Assembly: GCA_963832725.1 (NCBI GenBank)
Contig: CAWHVG010000002.1
Span: forward strand, 434,001-498,000
Length of the DNA: 64,000 nucleotides
From: JAEZBP01 sp963832725
Lineage (GTDB): Bacteria; Myxococcota_A; Polyangia; Polyangiales; Sandaracinaceae
Direction of reading: 5' to 3'
Numbering within the stretch: position 1 is the first letter of the stretch; every line of letters starts with the position of its first letter. Positions 26,570 to 35,651 of this stretch are shown piece by piece. The notes beneath the pieces are model-generated. The model was not told where the DNA came from. It did no database searches and was given only the letters and a program-made list of their open reading frames with translations. The position numbers were made by a program, and so were the translations under genes.

Positions 26570-27106
26570 ATGTATCGGATCATCAAGGGAATCCACGTTC
26601 ACTTCGCGCATCACGTGCGCGGTCACCGCGGCGCCTGCATCTCGGTGCACGGCCACACATGGAAGCTGGAGGTGACCCTCGCCGCCCGCGAGCTCGACGA
26701 CGAAGGGTTCGTGCGGGACTTCTCCGACCTGCGCGGACAGGTGCTCGAGCCTTGCTACAAGCTGCTCGACCACTCGCTGGCCATCGGCAGAGACACCTGG
26801 AACGAGACCCACGAAGCGCTGGCGCAGCTCGGCGACGGCCTGGTCGCCTCGCGCGAAGTGACCATGGGCCATCGCGGCGAGCGGCAGCCGGGTTGGGAAG
26901 GCATGCTGGCCGGCGCGCGCAACGAGTTCCCGGGCGACATCAAGGTCAGCGTCTTCCCCTTCGCGCCGACCTCGGAGCGCCTGGCCGAGTGGCTCTTCCA
27001 GCTCGCCGACGAGCGCCTCGCGGACGAGCGCGTGAAAGTGCTCAGCACCCGCGTGTACGAGACGCTGCACCCGGTCGAGTCGATCGCCGAGTACGTCCCG
27101 GAGTGA
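26570..27106 (+). CDS. queD: 6-pyruvoyl/6-carboxytetrahydropterin synthase family protein (QueD-like)
   Basis: A 178-residue T-fold enzyme. IKGIHVHFAHHVRGHRGACI and SVHGHTWKLEV hold the zinc histidines and the catalytic Cys of the C-x3-HGH motif. Also seen are VRDFSDLRGQV (in place of DF..LK) and LDHSLAIG (the LDH-x-L motif), then a C-terminal ETLHPVESIAEY. Family members convert dihydroneopterin triphosphate into 6-carboxy-tetrahydropterin on the way to queuosine and 7-deazapurines. The protein is ~50 residues longer than E. coli QueD, with an insert around RGERQPGWEGMLAGARNEFP. The start at 26570 is the first Met of the conserved part. It converges with the repeat copy at 27110. Confidence 0.82.
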   Translation: MYRIIKGIHVHFAHHVRGHRGACISVHGHTWKLEVTLAARELDDEGFVRDFSDLRGQVLEPCYKLLDHSLAIGRDTWNETHEALAQLGDGLVASREVTMGHRGERQPGWEGMLAGARNEFPGDIKVSVFPFAPTSERLAEWLFQLADERLADERVKVLSTRVYETLHPVESIAEYVPE

Positions 27107-27109
27107 CCC

Positions 27110-27214
27110 TCACTCCCACTCGATCGGCGTCTTCGGGTTGAAGACCTGGTCCGGCGGCGGCGCGGGCACCTCGGGCCGGCCGAAGGTGTAGCGGAGGATC
27201 CGAGAGAGACGCCC
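27110..27214. repeat. Left copy of CRISPR-island flanking direct repeat (gene-tail fragment)
   Basis: 105 bp aligning without gaps to 44581-44685 with 6 mismatches by eye. On the minus strand it encodes the last ~34 residues (ILRYTFGRPEVPAPPPDQVF then NPKTPIEWE and stop) of the membrane glycosyltransferase that is complete at 44581-46653. Only the tail is present here, starting 3 bp after the queD stop. It is a detached gene end, not a working gene. Beyond it, 27215-27420 shows nothing recognisable. Confidence 0.9.
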
Positions 27215-27420
27215 CGATTGGCGGCGGCCGGCCGCGACGTCTACCGCAGCTGCGCGCCCACCGAGCAACCTGCGCACTTGCCCCTGTTTCGGCCCGACGC
27301 GGCGAGCCCCTCGCTCGCGATCGGCTCCCGCGAGCCGTGGCTCCGGAGCCGGCGGCAGCGCCGCGACGGACCATCGAGGTCACCGCTTCCGCACCGGCCT
27401 GCGCTTGGACTCCGAGCTAC

Positions 27421-28323
27421 CTAAACCGGAACGGCTGGTGAAAAGCTGCCGTATCCGCCTTGATCGCTCCGCCGTATCGAACTCTCGAAAACGGCAGCGA
27501 TCCCACGCGCACGGAGGGCGCGACGGCCTGCGATGCGGGCACGCTCTTCCTGGCAGGCGAGCTCCGGCAACCGAAGTGCTGTCTTGACGGCGTCGATTCC
27601 TAGGGGCCGGGTCCAGAGCGGCCATCGCAGGTAGCCTGTCTTCCAACCACCCCCTATCGCCGTCGTCACAACGCGGTCTCGTACCGGAACACACTGGAAG
27701 AACCGCAGCCCACGAAAAGCAAGCCAATCGGCGCCTGGGACGCCCGCCTTCTTGTCCTTCGAGGGGTCACCCGCCCGCAACGCCCAGTCGCGCGTGGCGG
27801 TCGCATCCCACTGAAGAACGGGGAGCTCACGCACATAGCGCCACGGACCGAAGAGGGCTTCTTCCACGTCCTCGCGCGTTACGGCGTCGATTAGGCCCCA
27901 GACCATGCCCAAGAACGTCTGCTGCCCGGCAGTGAAGTGGAGGGCTGTCGGTTTGATGTTGCCCTTGTTGTCCGTCGCTACATCGGTGGCAAAGGCAGAC
28001 GCGAAGTCCAAGCTACGCCGCGTGGATAGTCGGGCGCGAACATATTCGCGCCACAACGACGGCGGTGGCTTCAGATCTCGTTTGCCGTCGTATTCGACTC
28101 CAATGACGGGGTCCGCCCGCCAGCTATCCCGGTCCGCTAGCACGGCGTCGAGCAATTCGTCACGATCCAGTCCCGAGCGGAGCGTTGGCTGCCACGAACC
28201 GTACTCTCGCCAGGCGAGACACGACGTCGGATCGACCTCATGCGCCACGTCGAGCGCGCCGAGTGCGGCCATGAACCCGAGCGGGTTCGTCCCATCCAAG
28301 CCGGTTAGGGATACCTCCCTCAT
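27421..28323 (-). CDS. Type I-G CRISPR-associated protein, Cas8-like / 'Cas3-extension' type
   Basis: A 300-residue protein, last of the effector operon. It starts MREVSLTGLDGTNPLGFMAA, the GLDGxNPLGFxAALG opening I associate with a small family found beside type I-G/I-U cas3 genes. Other segments are DSWRADPVIGVEYDG, TALHFTAGQQTFLGMVWGL, GPWRYVRELPVLQWD and LAFRGLRFFQCVPV. Its place suggests the large (Cas8) subunit or a Cas3 accessory of the interference complex. It is clearly shorter than Csx17-type Cas8, which I recall as several hundred residues longer; no Csx17 is present elsewhere. Its ATG overlaps the cas3 stop (ATGA). Family name is moderately sure, role inferred. Confidence 0.7.
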   Translation of the reverse strand: MREVSLTGLDGTNPLGFMAALGALDVAHEVDPTSCLAWREYGSWQPTLRSGLDRDELLDAVLADRDSWRADPVIGVEYDGKRDLKPPPSLWREYVRARLSTRRSLDFASAFATDVATDNKGNIKPTALHFTAGQQTFLGMVWGLIDAVTREDVEEALFGPWRYVRELPVLQWDATATRDWALRAGDPSKDKKAGVPGADWLAFRGLRFFQCVPVRDRVVTTAIGGGWKTGYLRWPLWTRPLGIDAVKTALRLPELACQEERARIAGRRALRARGIAAVFESSIRRSDQGGYGSFSPAVPV

Positions 28324-31187
28324 GCATTGCCTCCAAGTTGCTCGGCCTCACTCCGTCGATGATCAGCGAGACGGACTAACGTCTCCAAATATGCAAGTCC
28401 GTGCCATCCGTAGCGCCGCTGAAGCGCGAAGAAGCGTTCCGCTACGCCCGACCCAAGCTGGTGGAGGTGATGGTCGCTCGGCCCCTGAAACGTGTCGCCT
28501 TCGTCGACCCAACTCACCGGGACCGGACTCTCGTCGAAGCAGATCGGCGCAAGTGGACGGCAATGCCCGTGATGCGAGCCAACCAGGTGAAGGACGAGGT
28601 CACGGTCGGTGGACTCGGATAGGATCGAGCTCAGTTCGAGCAGCGCGACGGAGAGAAGTTCGTGACGAGCGCCTTCAGGATATCGCGCACGTCGGCGCGC
28701 CGCGCGCCGAGCCCTGTGATCGGCCGTGGAGCTCGTGCTCTTAGCGAGCACTTCCCCCGATGCGATCCCAATCGCCGCAGCGAGCTCGTCTCCACCGCGG
28801 AGCCATGCTTGGAAGCGAGGGTCGATCTTGCCGAGGTCGTGCCATCGCGCCGCCATGGCGACATCATGCGCCAGCGACGGGATCAACCCGCACCGCTCAG
28901 AAAATGCGGCTGCGAGCGCACCGACGCCACGCAGGTGCTCGGACAACGGAATCGCTCGCCCACCGAATGACCCCGTATCCTGCTCGGTTGCCGGCTCCGG
29001 CTCCCCGACCGCGGCTCGCCTTTTCCCAATCACCGTCAGATAACCGGGCACTGCACCCACGCCCTCGATATTCACGACACGACGGGCGTTCCGGTCCACC
29101 AGCGGCAACAACTGTTCACGAAGTAGCTCCGCACGTCCGTCCCTCGGCGTCGTCTCGATTGCCGAGCTCAGCCAGGCATCGATCGGATCCTCCGCCTCCT
29201 CCTGCTCGAGCGCGCCAGCCTTGGGTAGGGGCCACGGCAGCGCTTCTTCAGAGGCGTAACCAAGCGCGCGCGGGAGAAGACGAACGATGAGCCGCCCCCG
29301 GTGCACGATGTTGGCGAGCATCCCGAGGTCGGCAACGGGGTCGAGCCCAGTCGGATCCCAAGTACCCTCCGTGAGACCGCCGTAGGTGGACGGCACGACC
29401 AAGACATCGCCGGGCGCGAGTTCCCTCCCGAACACGATCGCGCTGTCGTCTCCTCGCCAACGAACGACCGCTCGCCCTCGCGGCGAGCGGCGGTCCCTAG
29501 AAACGGTGCGTGCGCCCTCGACGTCCGCCACATCGTCGGCGTCCTGTCCCGCGAGCCAGCGTCGGACCGCGTCCAAGGGTACCGAGAGCGCTTCCAGGCT
29601 AGACGGTGGACACACCGCCAGCCTCGCCAGCACGTGCTCGAGCGCATCCTCCCGAGCCAGGAGCTCCTCTTCGATATCGGCGCGCCACACGAGCTGCACC
29701 TCGGCCCGAGTTGGTTTGATCCCATGCAGGAACAAGCTGACGTCCGGATCCGGCGCTGGGCGGGGTGCCGTCTGCGTCCACGCGTCGAGATAGGCTGGAA
29801 ACAACATCGGCGCCTGTTGGGCGGGCGCCAGACACGCGCTGTCCGCAACGGCCACACCACCCACGGATCGGAAGTCCACCCCCTCGCTGGCGTTCAGGCT
29901 CGCCCAGGTCTTCGCCAGCGCCTCCCCATAGACTGGATCGTCCTCCGTCTTCGAATCCGAACGCATCAAAATCACACCTTGGGCGTCGATAGGGCGTCCC
30001 ATTCGGTTCAATCGCCCGAATCGCTGCCGGAGCGCGTCGAAGCTCGCGCATTCGGTGACCAGCACGTCGAAATCGAAGTCAGCCCCGGCCTCGATGCACT
30101 GCGTTGCCACGACCACGAGGGGGGGCTGGTCATCCTTCCAGCCACTGCCGACCCGAGGGAGTAGGACCTCCCGCTCAAGCTCTGTGCGATCGAGGGCCCG
30201 CATCCGCCCGGTAACGAGTCGAACGTCTGCCGCCCGCCCGAACTCGGCACGAAGCGAGGCGAACACCTGCCGGGCGGTGGCGAGCCGGTTCACGACCACT
30301 GCGACGCGGAGCCCAGCTCGTGCGGGCTCCCCGGCCGCCTCGGTCACCGCACGGGCGAAGCGCTCGAGGGCCTTGTCCGGCTGCTTCGCGGGGACCTTGA
30401 CCTCTACCAGCCTGGCCGGCTTCGCTGCGTTCAGCCGCCGCGAAAGCACAGGATGAGCGTAATCCTCCTCACCGAGACGAAAGACCTCGCGCTCTCCCAC
30501 CTCAGCCGTTGCGCTCATCTCCACCACCGTCCGTCGTGTGAACGACGTTTCCGCGGAAAGGTCATCCGGCTGCGTACTCGCGAGGGCATGCAGCGTGTCC
30601 CGGAACGCGGTCGACAGGTGAACCTCATCCAACAAGAAGAGCGTGTCATGCCCCAAGAGGCCGGCGTGGACCGGCTTCATCGAGTCGGACACGCCGTATC
30701 CGCGGAAGAGAAGTCGTGAACCGACTTGATCAACCGTGGAGACGACGAGCGTCGGCTGGTCCGGTCGCCGAGCCCAAGCGTCTTCCCGGGGCATGCCCCC
30801 ACGAAGCAGCGCCGCATGAAGGGGCTCTGCCTCGTTCCCGGAGAGCGCTCGCAGCCGGTCCGCGATGGTCCGGACCGCGTCGACGGTAGGCGCACGCAAC
30901 GCTTCAAGAAGCCGGCGCGCCCGCTCGAACGCTTGGTCCACGATAGTCCGGCGGTCGACGACGTAGACAACCCGCATTGATGCCGTCCGGCCTTGCATGG
31001 CGTCGTCGAGCGCCAGGTGCACGAGGGCAACGTCGAGCGCGCTCGTCTTTCCGGTACCCGTCGGGAGGTCGAGCAGCTCCGGCCAACCACCCTCCCGAAC
31101 GTGGCGAAACAACCTCCTCTGCCATGGGAACGGCGAGACGCCGTGCACCGCTTCGAAGAACGCGGAGAAGAGCTCGTGATCATTCAT
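28320..31187 (-). CDS. cas3: Cas3 helicase-nuclease, type I-G arrangement (helicase then HD)
   Basis: A 955-residue Cas3 that would unwind and degrade target DNA recruited by the Cascade-like complex. The helicase comes first: Walker A LPTGTGKTSALD (41-52), VVYVVDRRTIVDQAFERARR, LFLLDEVHLS (DEVH box), then the C-terminal RecA half with ATQCIEAGADFDFDVLVTEC and RQRFGRLNRMGR. The HD nuclease domain is at the C-terminus (AARWHDLGKIDPRFQ near 785, HELLSVALLE, VGSHHGHCRP), the reverse of type I-E Cas3 but typical of I-G/I-U. All key residues are present and the frame is intact. The ATG at 31187 overlaps the csb2 stop by 8 bp. Confidence 0.93.
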   Translation of the reverse strand: MNDHELFSAFFEAVHGVSPFPWQRRLFRHVREGGWPELLDLPTGTGKTSALDVALVHLALDDAMQGRTASMRVVYVVDRRTIVDQAFERARRLLEALRAPTVDAVRTIADRLRALSGNEAEPLHAALLRGGMPREDAWARRPDQPTLVVSTVDQVGSRLLFRGYGVSDSMKPVHAGLLGHDTLFLLDEVHLSTAFRDTLHALASTQPDDLSAETSFTRRTVVEMSATAEVGEREVFRLGEEDYAHPVLSRRLNAAKPARLVEVKVPAKQPDKALERFARAVTEAAGEPARAGLRVAVVVNRLATARQVFASLRAEFGRAADVRLVTGRMRALDRTELEREVLLPRVGSGWKDDQPPLVVVATQCIEAGADFDFDVLVTECASFDALRQRFGRLNRMGRPIDAQGVILMRSDSKTEDDPVYGEALAKTWASLNASEGVDFRSVGGVAVADSACLAPAQQAPMLFPAYLDAWTQTAPRPAPDPDVSLFLHGIKPTRAEVQLVWRADIEEELLAREDALEHVLARLAVCPPSSLEALSVPLDAVRRWLAGQDADDVADVEGARTVSRDRRSPRGRAVVRWRGDDSAIVFGRELAPGDVLVVPSTYGGLTEGTWDPTGLDPVADLGMLANIVHRGRLIVRLLPRALGYASEEALPWPLPKAGALEQEEAEDPIDAWLSSAIETTPRDGRAELLREQLLPLVDRNARRVVNIEGVGAVPGYLTVIGKRRAAVGEPEPATEQDTGSFGGRAIPLSEHLRGVGALAAAFSERCGLIPSLAHDVAMAARWHDLGKIDPRFQAWLRGGDELAAAIGIASGEVLAKSTSSTADHRARRAARRRARYPEGARHELLSVALLELSSILSESTDRDLVLHLVGSHHGHCRPLAPICFDESPVPVSWVDEGDTFQGPSDHHLHQLGSGVAERFFALQRRYGWHGLAYLETLVRLADHRRSEAEQLGGNA

Positions 31188-32913
31188 GAGGATCTCCAGG
31201 CGCGGGTCGCATCAGACCGAGCCCGAGATAGCGCCCGGCTCCGACGACCACCGGACCGCGAACGCGCTCCTCGAATTCGACCATCGCGTGCGTGAGCACC
31301 CGCCGCGTCCGCGACGAGGAGCTCGGAAAGGGGGCGAGGGCGCGCGCCTTGGGCACTCCGATCATGGAGACCGACGGCAGGATCTCGACCCGGCTCGGAC
31401 GCGGGAGACCGATCCGCTCGCACGCTAGCGAGATCGTCGTGGCTGCCTCATCTATCGCTCGCTCTCGTGTCTCGAGCTGGCGAGCGCGCATGTCGCCAGG
31501 GTTGCGGTCGAGCGCAACCGGAAGCGCGCTCAGCCATACGCGCGCCGGCCGGCACCAGGTGCGCGAGCGGAGCGTGTGCGCGGCCCCGTCGTCGGTAGGC
31601 CGGAGGAGGATCTCGCTTCCTCCGGTGAGGCGGGCTCGCCACGCGTATCCGCTCCCGTCGCGTAGCAACACATCGGGATGTGCGAGGGCGGCCAGCAGAG
31701 CTTGGCGCTCCGATCCGTCAGCCTCGCGGGGAAGCACCAGTGCGACGCCGAGGATCTCACCTCCGGCGTGGCGGTGCCCCACGTTCGGCAGGGGAACGAT
31801 GGCGAGGTGGGGGCTCTCACTCGCTTTCCCCGGACTCGCATGACCGGTGAGGATCTCGGACGCATCCGGGCCCGCCCCCTTCAAGATCAAGCCTCGCACC
31901 GCTTTGGCGAGGGCCGGGCCGGCCGGGGCCGAGAGGCGCCTCGTCGAGGCCCGTGCGCTCGGCTCCCCAGCGAGCCGGACCTCGGCCACTCGAAGTACGA
32001 TCCACGACTCGCCAAACACACTGACCGGCAGCGGGTCGCGGGTGCGAAGCCCCTGCGCATACCAGACGTGTGCAGCGGGCAGAACCCGCGGCTCGGTCGC
32101 GCGGTGTTGCTCGAACGCCTGATCGAGCAACGCGAGCTGTCGCCCCTGAGGTACGCGCAGGCTGACGACCGCGTCCGCCTCAGCATGTGCCCGTTCCTGG
32201 AGGAGGGGTACGTGCGTGGGACTCGATGGATCCTGGACCACCCGGACTGAAGCGAGCGACGACGAGTGTCCCAGCCGAACGACCCGGGCAGCCAATCGGT
32301 CGAGTGCCGCGCGCTGCGCTGGGGAGACCGACGCGGATGGCCAAGCCATCACGACAATTGGCTCTTCGGGCGTCACCGATGGAAATGTTCGGGGCTGTCG
32401 CGTGCGCCCATCCGGAAACATCGCCGCGGCCTTCTTGAGGCCGTCCTTGCTGGACTTGTCGTCCGGGGCGATGGCCTTGGCCAGGGCGGTATCGAGCTGT
32501 TTTTGAGCCTTTTCTAGAGCCCCACGCGCCTTCGACTCGGCCTTGGCGAGCTTCTTCGGCTCTCCCTCCGCCTCCTCCAGCGCTCGGCGGACCTCCGCCA
32601 GCGCGCGCTCGGCCTGACGGAGCTTCTCCACCTGCTTCTCCGTCGATCCGACAACGCTCACGTCGTTGACGGGCACGAAAACCGTGGGCGCATCGCGACG
32701 TGCACAGTCCGACGCGGTCAACTCGGGTGCTCCCTGCTCGGCGAGCCACTCGAGCGCCATCCGCTCGTCGATCTCGTCCTCGCCGCTGTAGTGCGCCTCG
32801 ACCAGCGCCGCATACAGACGGGCGGGGTGAGGCGGCCACTCCGCAACGGTCCGGTCGTTGTAGGAGGTCGCGACGTAGCGGCCGGTGAGGAAACGAACCT
32901 CGAACGCGAACAT
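31180..32913 (-). CDS. csb2: Csb2 (GSU0054-type Cas5/Cas6-like subunit)
   Basis: A 577-residue type I-G Cascade subunit, thought to combine Cas5- and Cas6-like roles and so likely to bind or cut the crRNA repeat hairpin. The N-terminus MFAFEVRFLTGRYVATSYND then AEWPPHPARLYAALV is characteristic of Csb2/GSU0054 (RAMP start). A charged coiled-coil segment (residues ~85-145, KLRQAERALAEVRRALEEAE) follows. The C-terminal domain ends RGPVVVGAGRYLGLGLMRP, the Gly-rich RAMP signature GAGRYLGLG. The ATG at 32913 starts one base after the csb1 TGA. Frame intact throughout. Confidence 0.88.
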   Translation of the reverse strand: MFAFEVRFLTGRYVATSYNDRTVAEWPPHPARLYAALVEAHYSGEDEIDERMALEWLAEQGAPELTASDCARRDAPTVFVPVNDVSVVGSTEKQVEKLRQAERALAEVRRALEEAEGEPKKLAKAESKARGALEKAQKQLDTALAKAIAPDDKSSKDGLKKAAAMFPDGRTRQPRTFPSVTPEEPIVVMAWPSASVSPAQRAALDRLAARVVRLGHSSSLASVRVVQDPSSPTHVPLLQERAHAEADAVVSLRVPQGRQLALLDQAFEQHRATEPRVLPAAHVWYAQGLRTRDPLPVSVFGESWIVLRVAEVRLAGEPSARASTRRLSAPAGPALAKAVRGLILKGAGPDASEILTGHASPGKASESPHLAIVPLPNVGHRHAGGEILGVALVLPREADGSERQALLAALAHPDVLLRDGSGYAWRARLTGGSEILLRPTDDGAAHTLRSRTWCRPARVWLSALPVALDRNPGDMRARQLETRERAIDEAATTISLACERIGLPRPSRVEILPSVSMIGVPKARALAPFPSSSSRTRRVLTHAMVEFEERVRGPVVVGAGRYLGLGLMRPAPGDPHE

Positions 32914-32914
32914 G

Positions 32915-34175
32915 TCACTCGTCCTCGGACTCGCCGTGCGCGCGCAGCTCACGGCTCTTGCGGACCAGCGAAGCGAGCTTCGGCGCGGGCTTGAGCGTGA
33001 CCGGGACACGGTCCCAACCGAGCCCATGTGCGCGAGCGGCCTCCATCGCTTGCCCGAGCAACGCCGCAGCGCCAGTCCGGTCGAGCGTGAAAGCGCGCGG
33101 TTCCGAGCCGTCCCGCGAGAGCAGTTCGAAGCGGAAGGGCTCCGTCGGCACGAGAAGCGATCGGGAACGCAGGTCGTGTCCCTCGTCCCGCTGGTACACC
33201 ACTCCTGCCAACGCCAGCGCGGCGAGTGCGGTACGCGCAGCCAGCTCGGCCTCGCCCCGCGCGTCGTCCGGGATCGGGTTGCCCTGCACGTCGGACACGA
33301 ACCGCAAGCGACGCAGACCCGCCAAGGACAGGACCGTGGTCTGGACGGCGTGGTCCATGGTGACGCCGCCCGCGGTGACGTCAATCTGGGGCGGGATGTT
33401 GCCGTGATTGATCGTCGCCGGCGTGCCCTTCCCCTCCGCCCCCTTGCGAGAGAACACCACCTCCTTCCCCTTCTCCTTCAGGGCCAGGGCGGGGTCGACC
33501 GTCCACTCTTCCGATGGGTCCTTGGCCTTGAACACGCTGGCCGACTTGCGCTCGATCGCGAGCGGGTCGATACGCCCTCCGACCTTGACGCCCGGTACGA
33601 CATCGATGCCGACGATTCTCGGAGACGAGGCAGCGCTGGAACTTGGCCCCCAGCCCGCCCTTCGGTCCGGTGCTGTCCCACACCCCGAACACGAGCGCCG
33701 TCGGGCAGTGCTTGTACATCCCGGTGGCGTTCTTCGGGCGGGAATCGGTGACTGCCTGACCGATGGGAGTGTGTCGGAAGAGCACGCCGTCAAGCGTGCT
33801 GTCGCGGAGGATCGCGTCGGCAACCCGATGCGGCGCCTCCAAGGACGAGATGGTGTCCAGATCGCCGAGGCCTTCCTCCTCACGAAAGTCGACGAGCACC
33901 ACGGGGAAGTCGAGCTCGCCCGCCTTCCACCCGGCAAGCAGCGACTCCTCGATGCGATTCGCCTGGGAGGCGACCGAGTCGAGGAGGACCGTCCACACCT
34001 CCTTGCCGTCGACCTTCCGGAGCTCGACCGCGTACCGGATCGCTCCATTTTCATCCTTCTTATACGTGGGCGGGAACACCTTGTCGTGTGGTCCCCCCGC
34101 AGGCACGAGGCGCGTTACCGATCGAATTGCGGGCGAGTCCCCCGCGACAGCGTTCCTCAGAATATTCAGATCCAC
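32915..34175 (-). CDS. csb1: Csb1 (Cas7-family backbone subunit), with one frameshift
   Basis: First gene of the effector operon; Csb1 forms the Cascade backbone along the crRNA. The GTG start at 34175 has AAGGAG upstream. The first part (MDLNILRNAVAGDSPAIRSV ... MYKHCPTALVFGVWDSTGPK then GAKFQRCLVSE) and the second (IVGIDVVPGVKVGGRIDPLA ... GRIDPLAIERKS, ARTALAALALAGVVYQRDEG, RSRSLLVPTEPFRFEL) join to LVSE-IVGID and GRIDPL, both family motifs. They lie in different frames: one extra A near 33615 separates them. Joined length is about 419 residues. If real, the indel would destroy the subunit; error is more likely. Confidence 0.85.
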
Positions 34176-34440
34176 GACGCTCCTTCCCGGCCGCCAGCAA
34201 CGGCCACAGCATCTTCACAGCGCTCTCCGCGAGACGAGCTCCCGCCACGCAACGGCGTCCGCAGCAAGGCGACCTGGACCAGCACTTTCTCGCTAGCAGC
34301 GGTCGCCCTATCCAACCAAGCCTGCCCCTGGGCGATCGTCACGCGCGTCTCCGCGCAGCCGGGCGTACCAGTGCTCTCGACTCGCGCGCGGACGTGTTTC
34401 CGGCGGGGCCGCCGGATACCGATGATCAGAGGCGTTGCGC

Positions 34441-34543
34441 CATTGCGCCGACTTGAACGCTTCAACGAGGCCGACGCGAGCCGAGAGCTCAAGGGAGCCT
34501 GCCACACGCCAGCACGGACCGCCACCATTGCGCCTACTTGTAC
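34441..34543. promoter_or_regulatory. Paired direct repeats in the csb1 upstream region
   Basis: CATTGCGCCGACTTGAAC (34441-34458) and CATTGCGCCTACTTGTAC (34526-34543) match at 16 of 18 positions, 85 bp apart, in the 417-bp gap between the divergent csb1 and ART-like genes. They may be operators of a regulator acting on either gene. Apart from these repeats the gap holds only weak open frames that I do not call. Confidence 0.45.
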
Positions 34544-34592
34544 TAAGCGTGGTTTGCTTGTGCGAGCCAGAAGATGCGCTATCGTGGGCCTC

Positions 34593-35132
34593 GTGCGCTA
34601 CGACCGGCTGATCAGCGGCTACCACGGCACCGACGCCGCGACGGCAGACCGGCTCCTCGCCGGCGCGCCGATGCAGCCGAGCGCCAACCCGTTCGATTGG
34701 CTCGGGCCCGGCATCTACTTCTGGGAGCACGGCTACGATCGGGCCGCTCGATGGGCCGAGAAGCACCGCCCCGACGACCCGGCTGTCATCGGCGCGCTGA
34801 TCCAACTCGGAACCTGCTACGACCTCCTCGACACCAGATTCACGAACGACTTGGCGCGCGGAGCCGCTGAGTTCGAGCGCGAGATGCACCGGATGGGGGC
34901 CGTGGTGCCAGTCAATCGGGGACCGGACCGCGGCGCGCGCTTCTTCGACTGCGCCGTCATCACCTGGTGGCTCGACCGCCTCGCATCGCGAGGAACGGTC
35001 TACCAGTCGGTGCGGTGCGCGTTCACCGAAGGCGCACCCGTCTACCCCGGGATGGCCATCCTGCGGGAGTCCCACATCCAGGTCGCAGTCCGCGACCCGG
35101 AGTGCATCGTCGGCCTGTTCACCCCTCGCTAG
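34593..35132 (+). CDS. ADP-ribosyltransferase-like (YHG-type) protein, possible toxin
   Basis: A 179-residue protein starting at GTG 34593. RLISGYHGTDAATADRLLAG followed by DWLGPGIYFWEHGYDRAARW reads like the ART fold, in which Y-H-G grips NAD and GxYF lies in the following strand. Further on are VIGALIQLGTCYDLLD and a C-terminal HIQVAVRDPECIVGLF. Families with this N-terminus often occur beside a small gene and are suspected toxins or defence effectors; the activity is not established by sequence. It sits between the CRISPR effector and adaptation genes, divergent from csb1. Its TAG shares a CTAG with the stop of the small gene 35129-35326. Start at 34584 is also possible. Confidence 0.65.
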   Translation: MRYDRLISGYHGTDAATADRLLAGAPMQPSANPFDWLGPGIYFWEHGYDRAARWAEKHRPDDPAVIGALIQLGTCYDLLDTRFTNDLARGAAEFEREMHRMGAVVPVNRGPDRGARFFDCAVITWWLDRLASRGTVYQSVRCAFTEGAPVYPGMAILRESHIQVAVRDPECIVGLFTPR

Positions 35133-35326
35133 CGGCGGGCCGTCTCGTCCGTCGGCACCGGCTCCCCGTTGTAGGGCGGGGCCAGCGTCCCGTCGGGGCG
35201 GAGAATCCCCGACTTCACGAACGTCTCGCGAACCTCGCTCACGCTCATCGCCCGCAGCTCCCGAATGACCTCGTCGGTCACGGCAGCGTGCGGAACCTTG
35301 GAGCGGCGGAGCTTCGTCTTCGGCAC
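35129..35326 (-). CDS. Small protein, putative partner/antitoxin of ART-like gene
   Basis: A 65-residue basic-then-acidic protein: MPKTKLRRSKVPHAAVTDEV, then IRELRAMSVSEVRETFVKSG and ILRPDGTLAPPYNGEP. The last part (SGIL-x-PDG-L-x-PPY) resembles short proteins commonly found next to YHG-type ART-like genes. Start is GTG at 35326, with an A/T-rich TATATT seven bases upstream, close enough that a leaderless mRNA is conceivable. It converges with the ART-like gene and both stops sit in the palindrome CTAG. Antitoxin function is inferred from pairing only. Confidence 0.55.
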   Translation of the reverse strand: MPKTKLRRSKVPHAAVTDEVIRELRAMSVSEVRETFVKSGILRPDGTLAPPYNGEPVPTDETARR

Positions 35327-35651
35327 GCCAAGAATATAGACCGCAATCGCCGCTCACGCCCAGCCCCCCTTCAGTGGTCCGTGGCAAGTGCCACGAGCGC
35401 GGCGGTTCGCCCCATCCGGGACCCGCTGCCCGGGTCCTCAGGCATCGGGCCACTCGCCGGGCCCGGTGACGTCGCTCGGCTCCCCGCCTGGTAATCGTTC
35501 ACGCACCACACCCATGAAGCGGGCGGGCCGGCCTGCGATCCCGAGGCCGCCTGCTTCCGGAAGTGGAGGACGCGCCGGCCCGCTGCCGACTGACAGTGCG
35601 GCGACGAATTCGCGTGCCGATCACCGAAAATCTCGGCGATGCGCCACCTAC

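Noticed and set aside
23383..27141. A single 1252-codon plus-strand frame
   Set aside because: Only the first ~250 codons are a MerR protein; the rest is antisense to pirin and carotenoid oxygenase genes and has no protein character. It stays open because stops are rare in this GC content and a frameshift hides the true stop.
27107..27420. tRNA-type attachment site for the island
   Set aside because: No tRNA fragment is present; the duplicated sequence is a protein-gene tail.
27218..27424. 68-codon plus-strand frame between the repeat copy and the effector operon
   Set aside because: No family resemblance, no ribosome site, Arg/Pro-rich; likely chance.
34060..34528. Two overlapping minus-strand frames upstream of csb1
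   Set aside because: They overlap the csb1 promoter and start, have no ribosome site, and composition is not protein-like apart from a short helical stretch.
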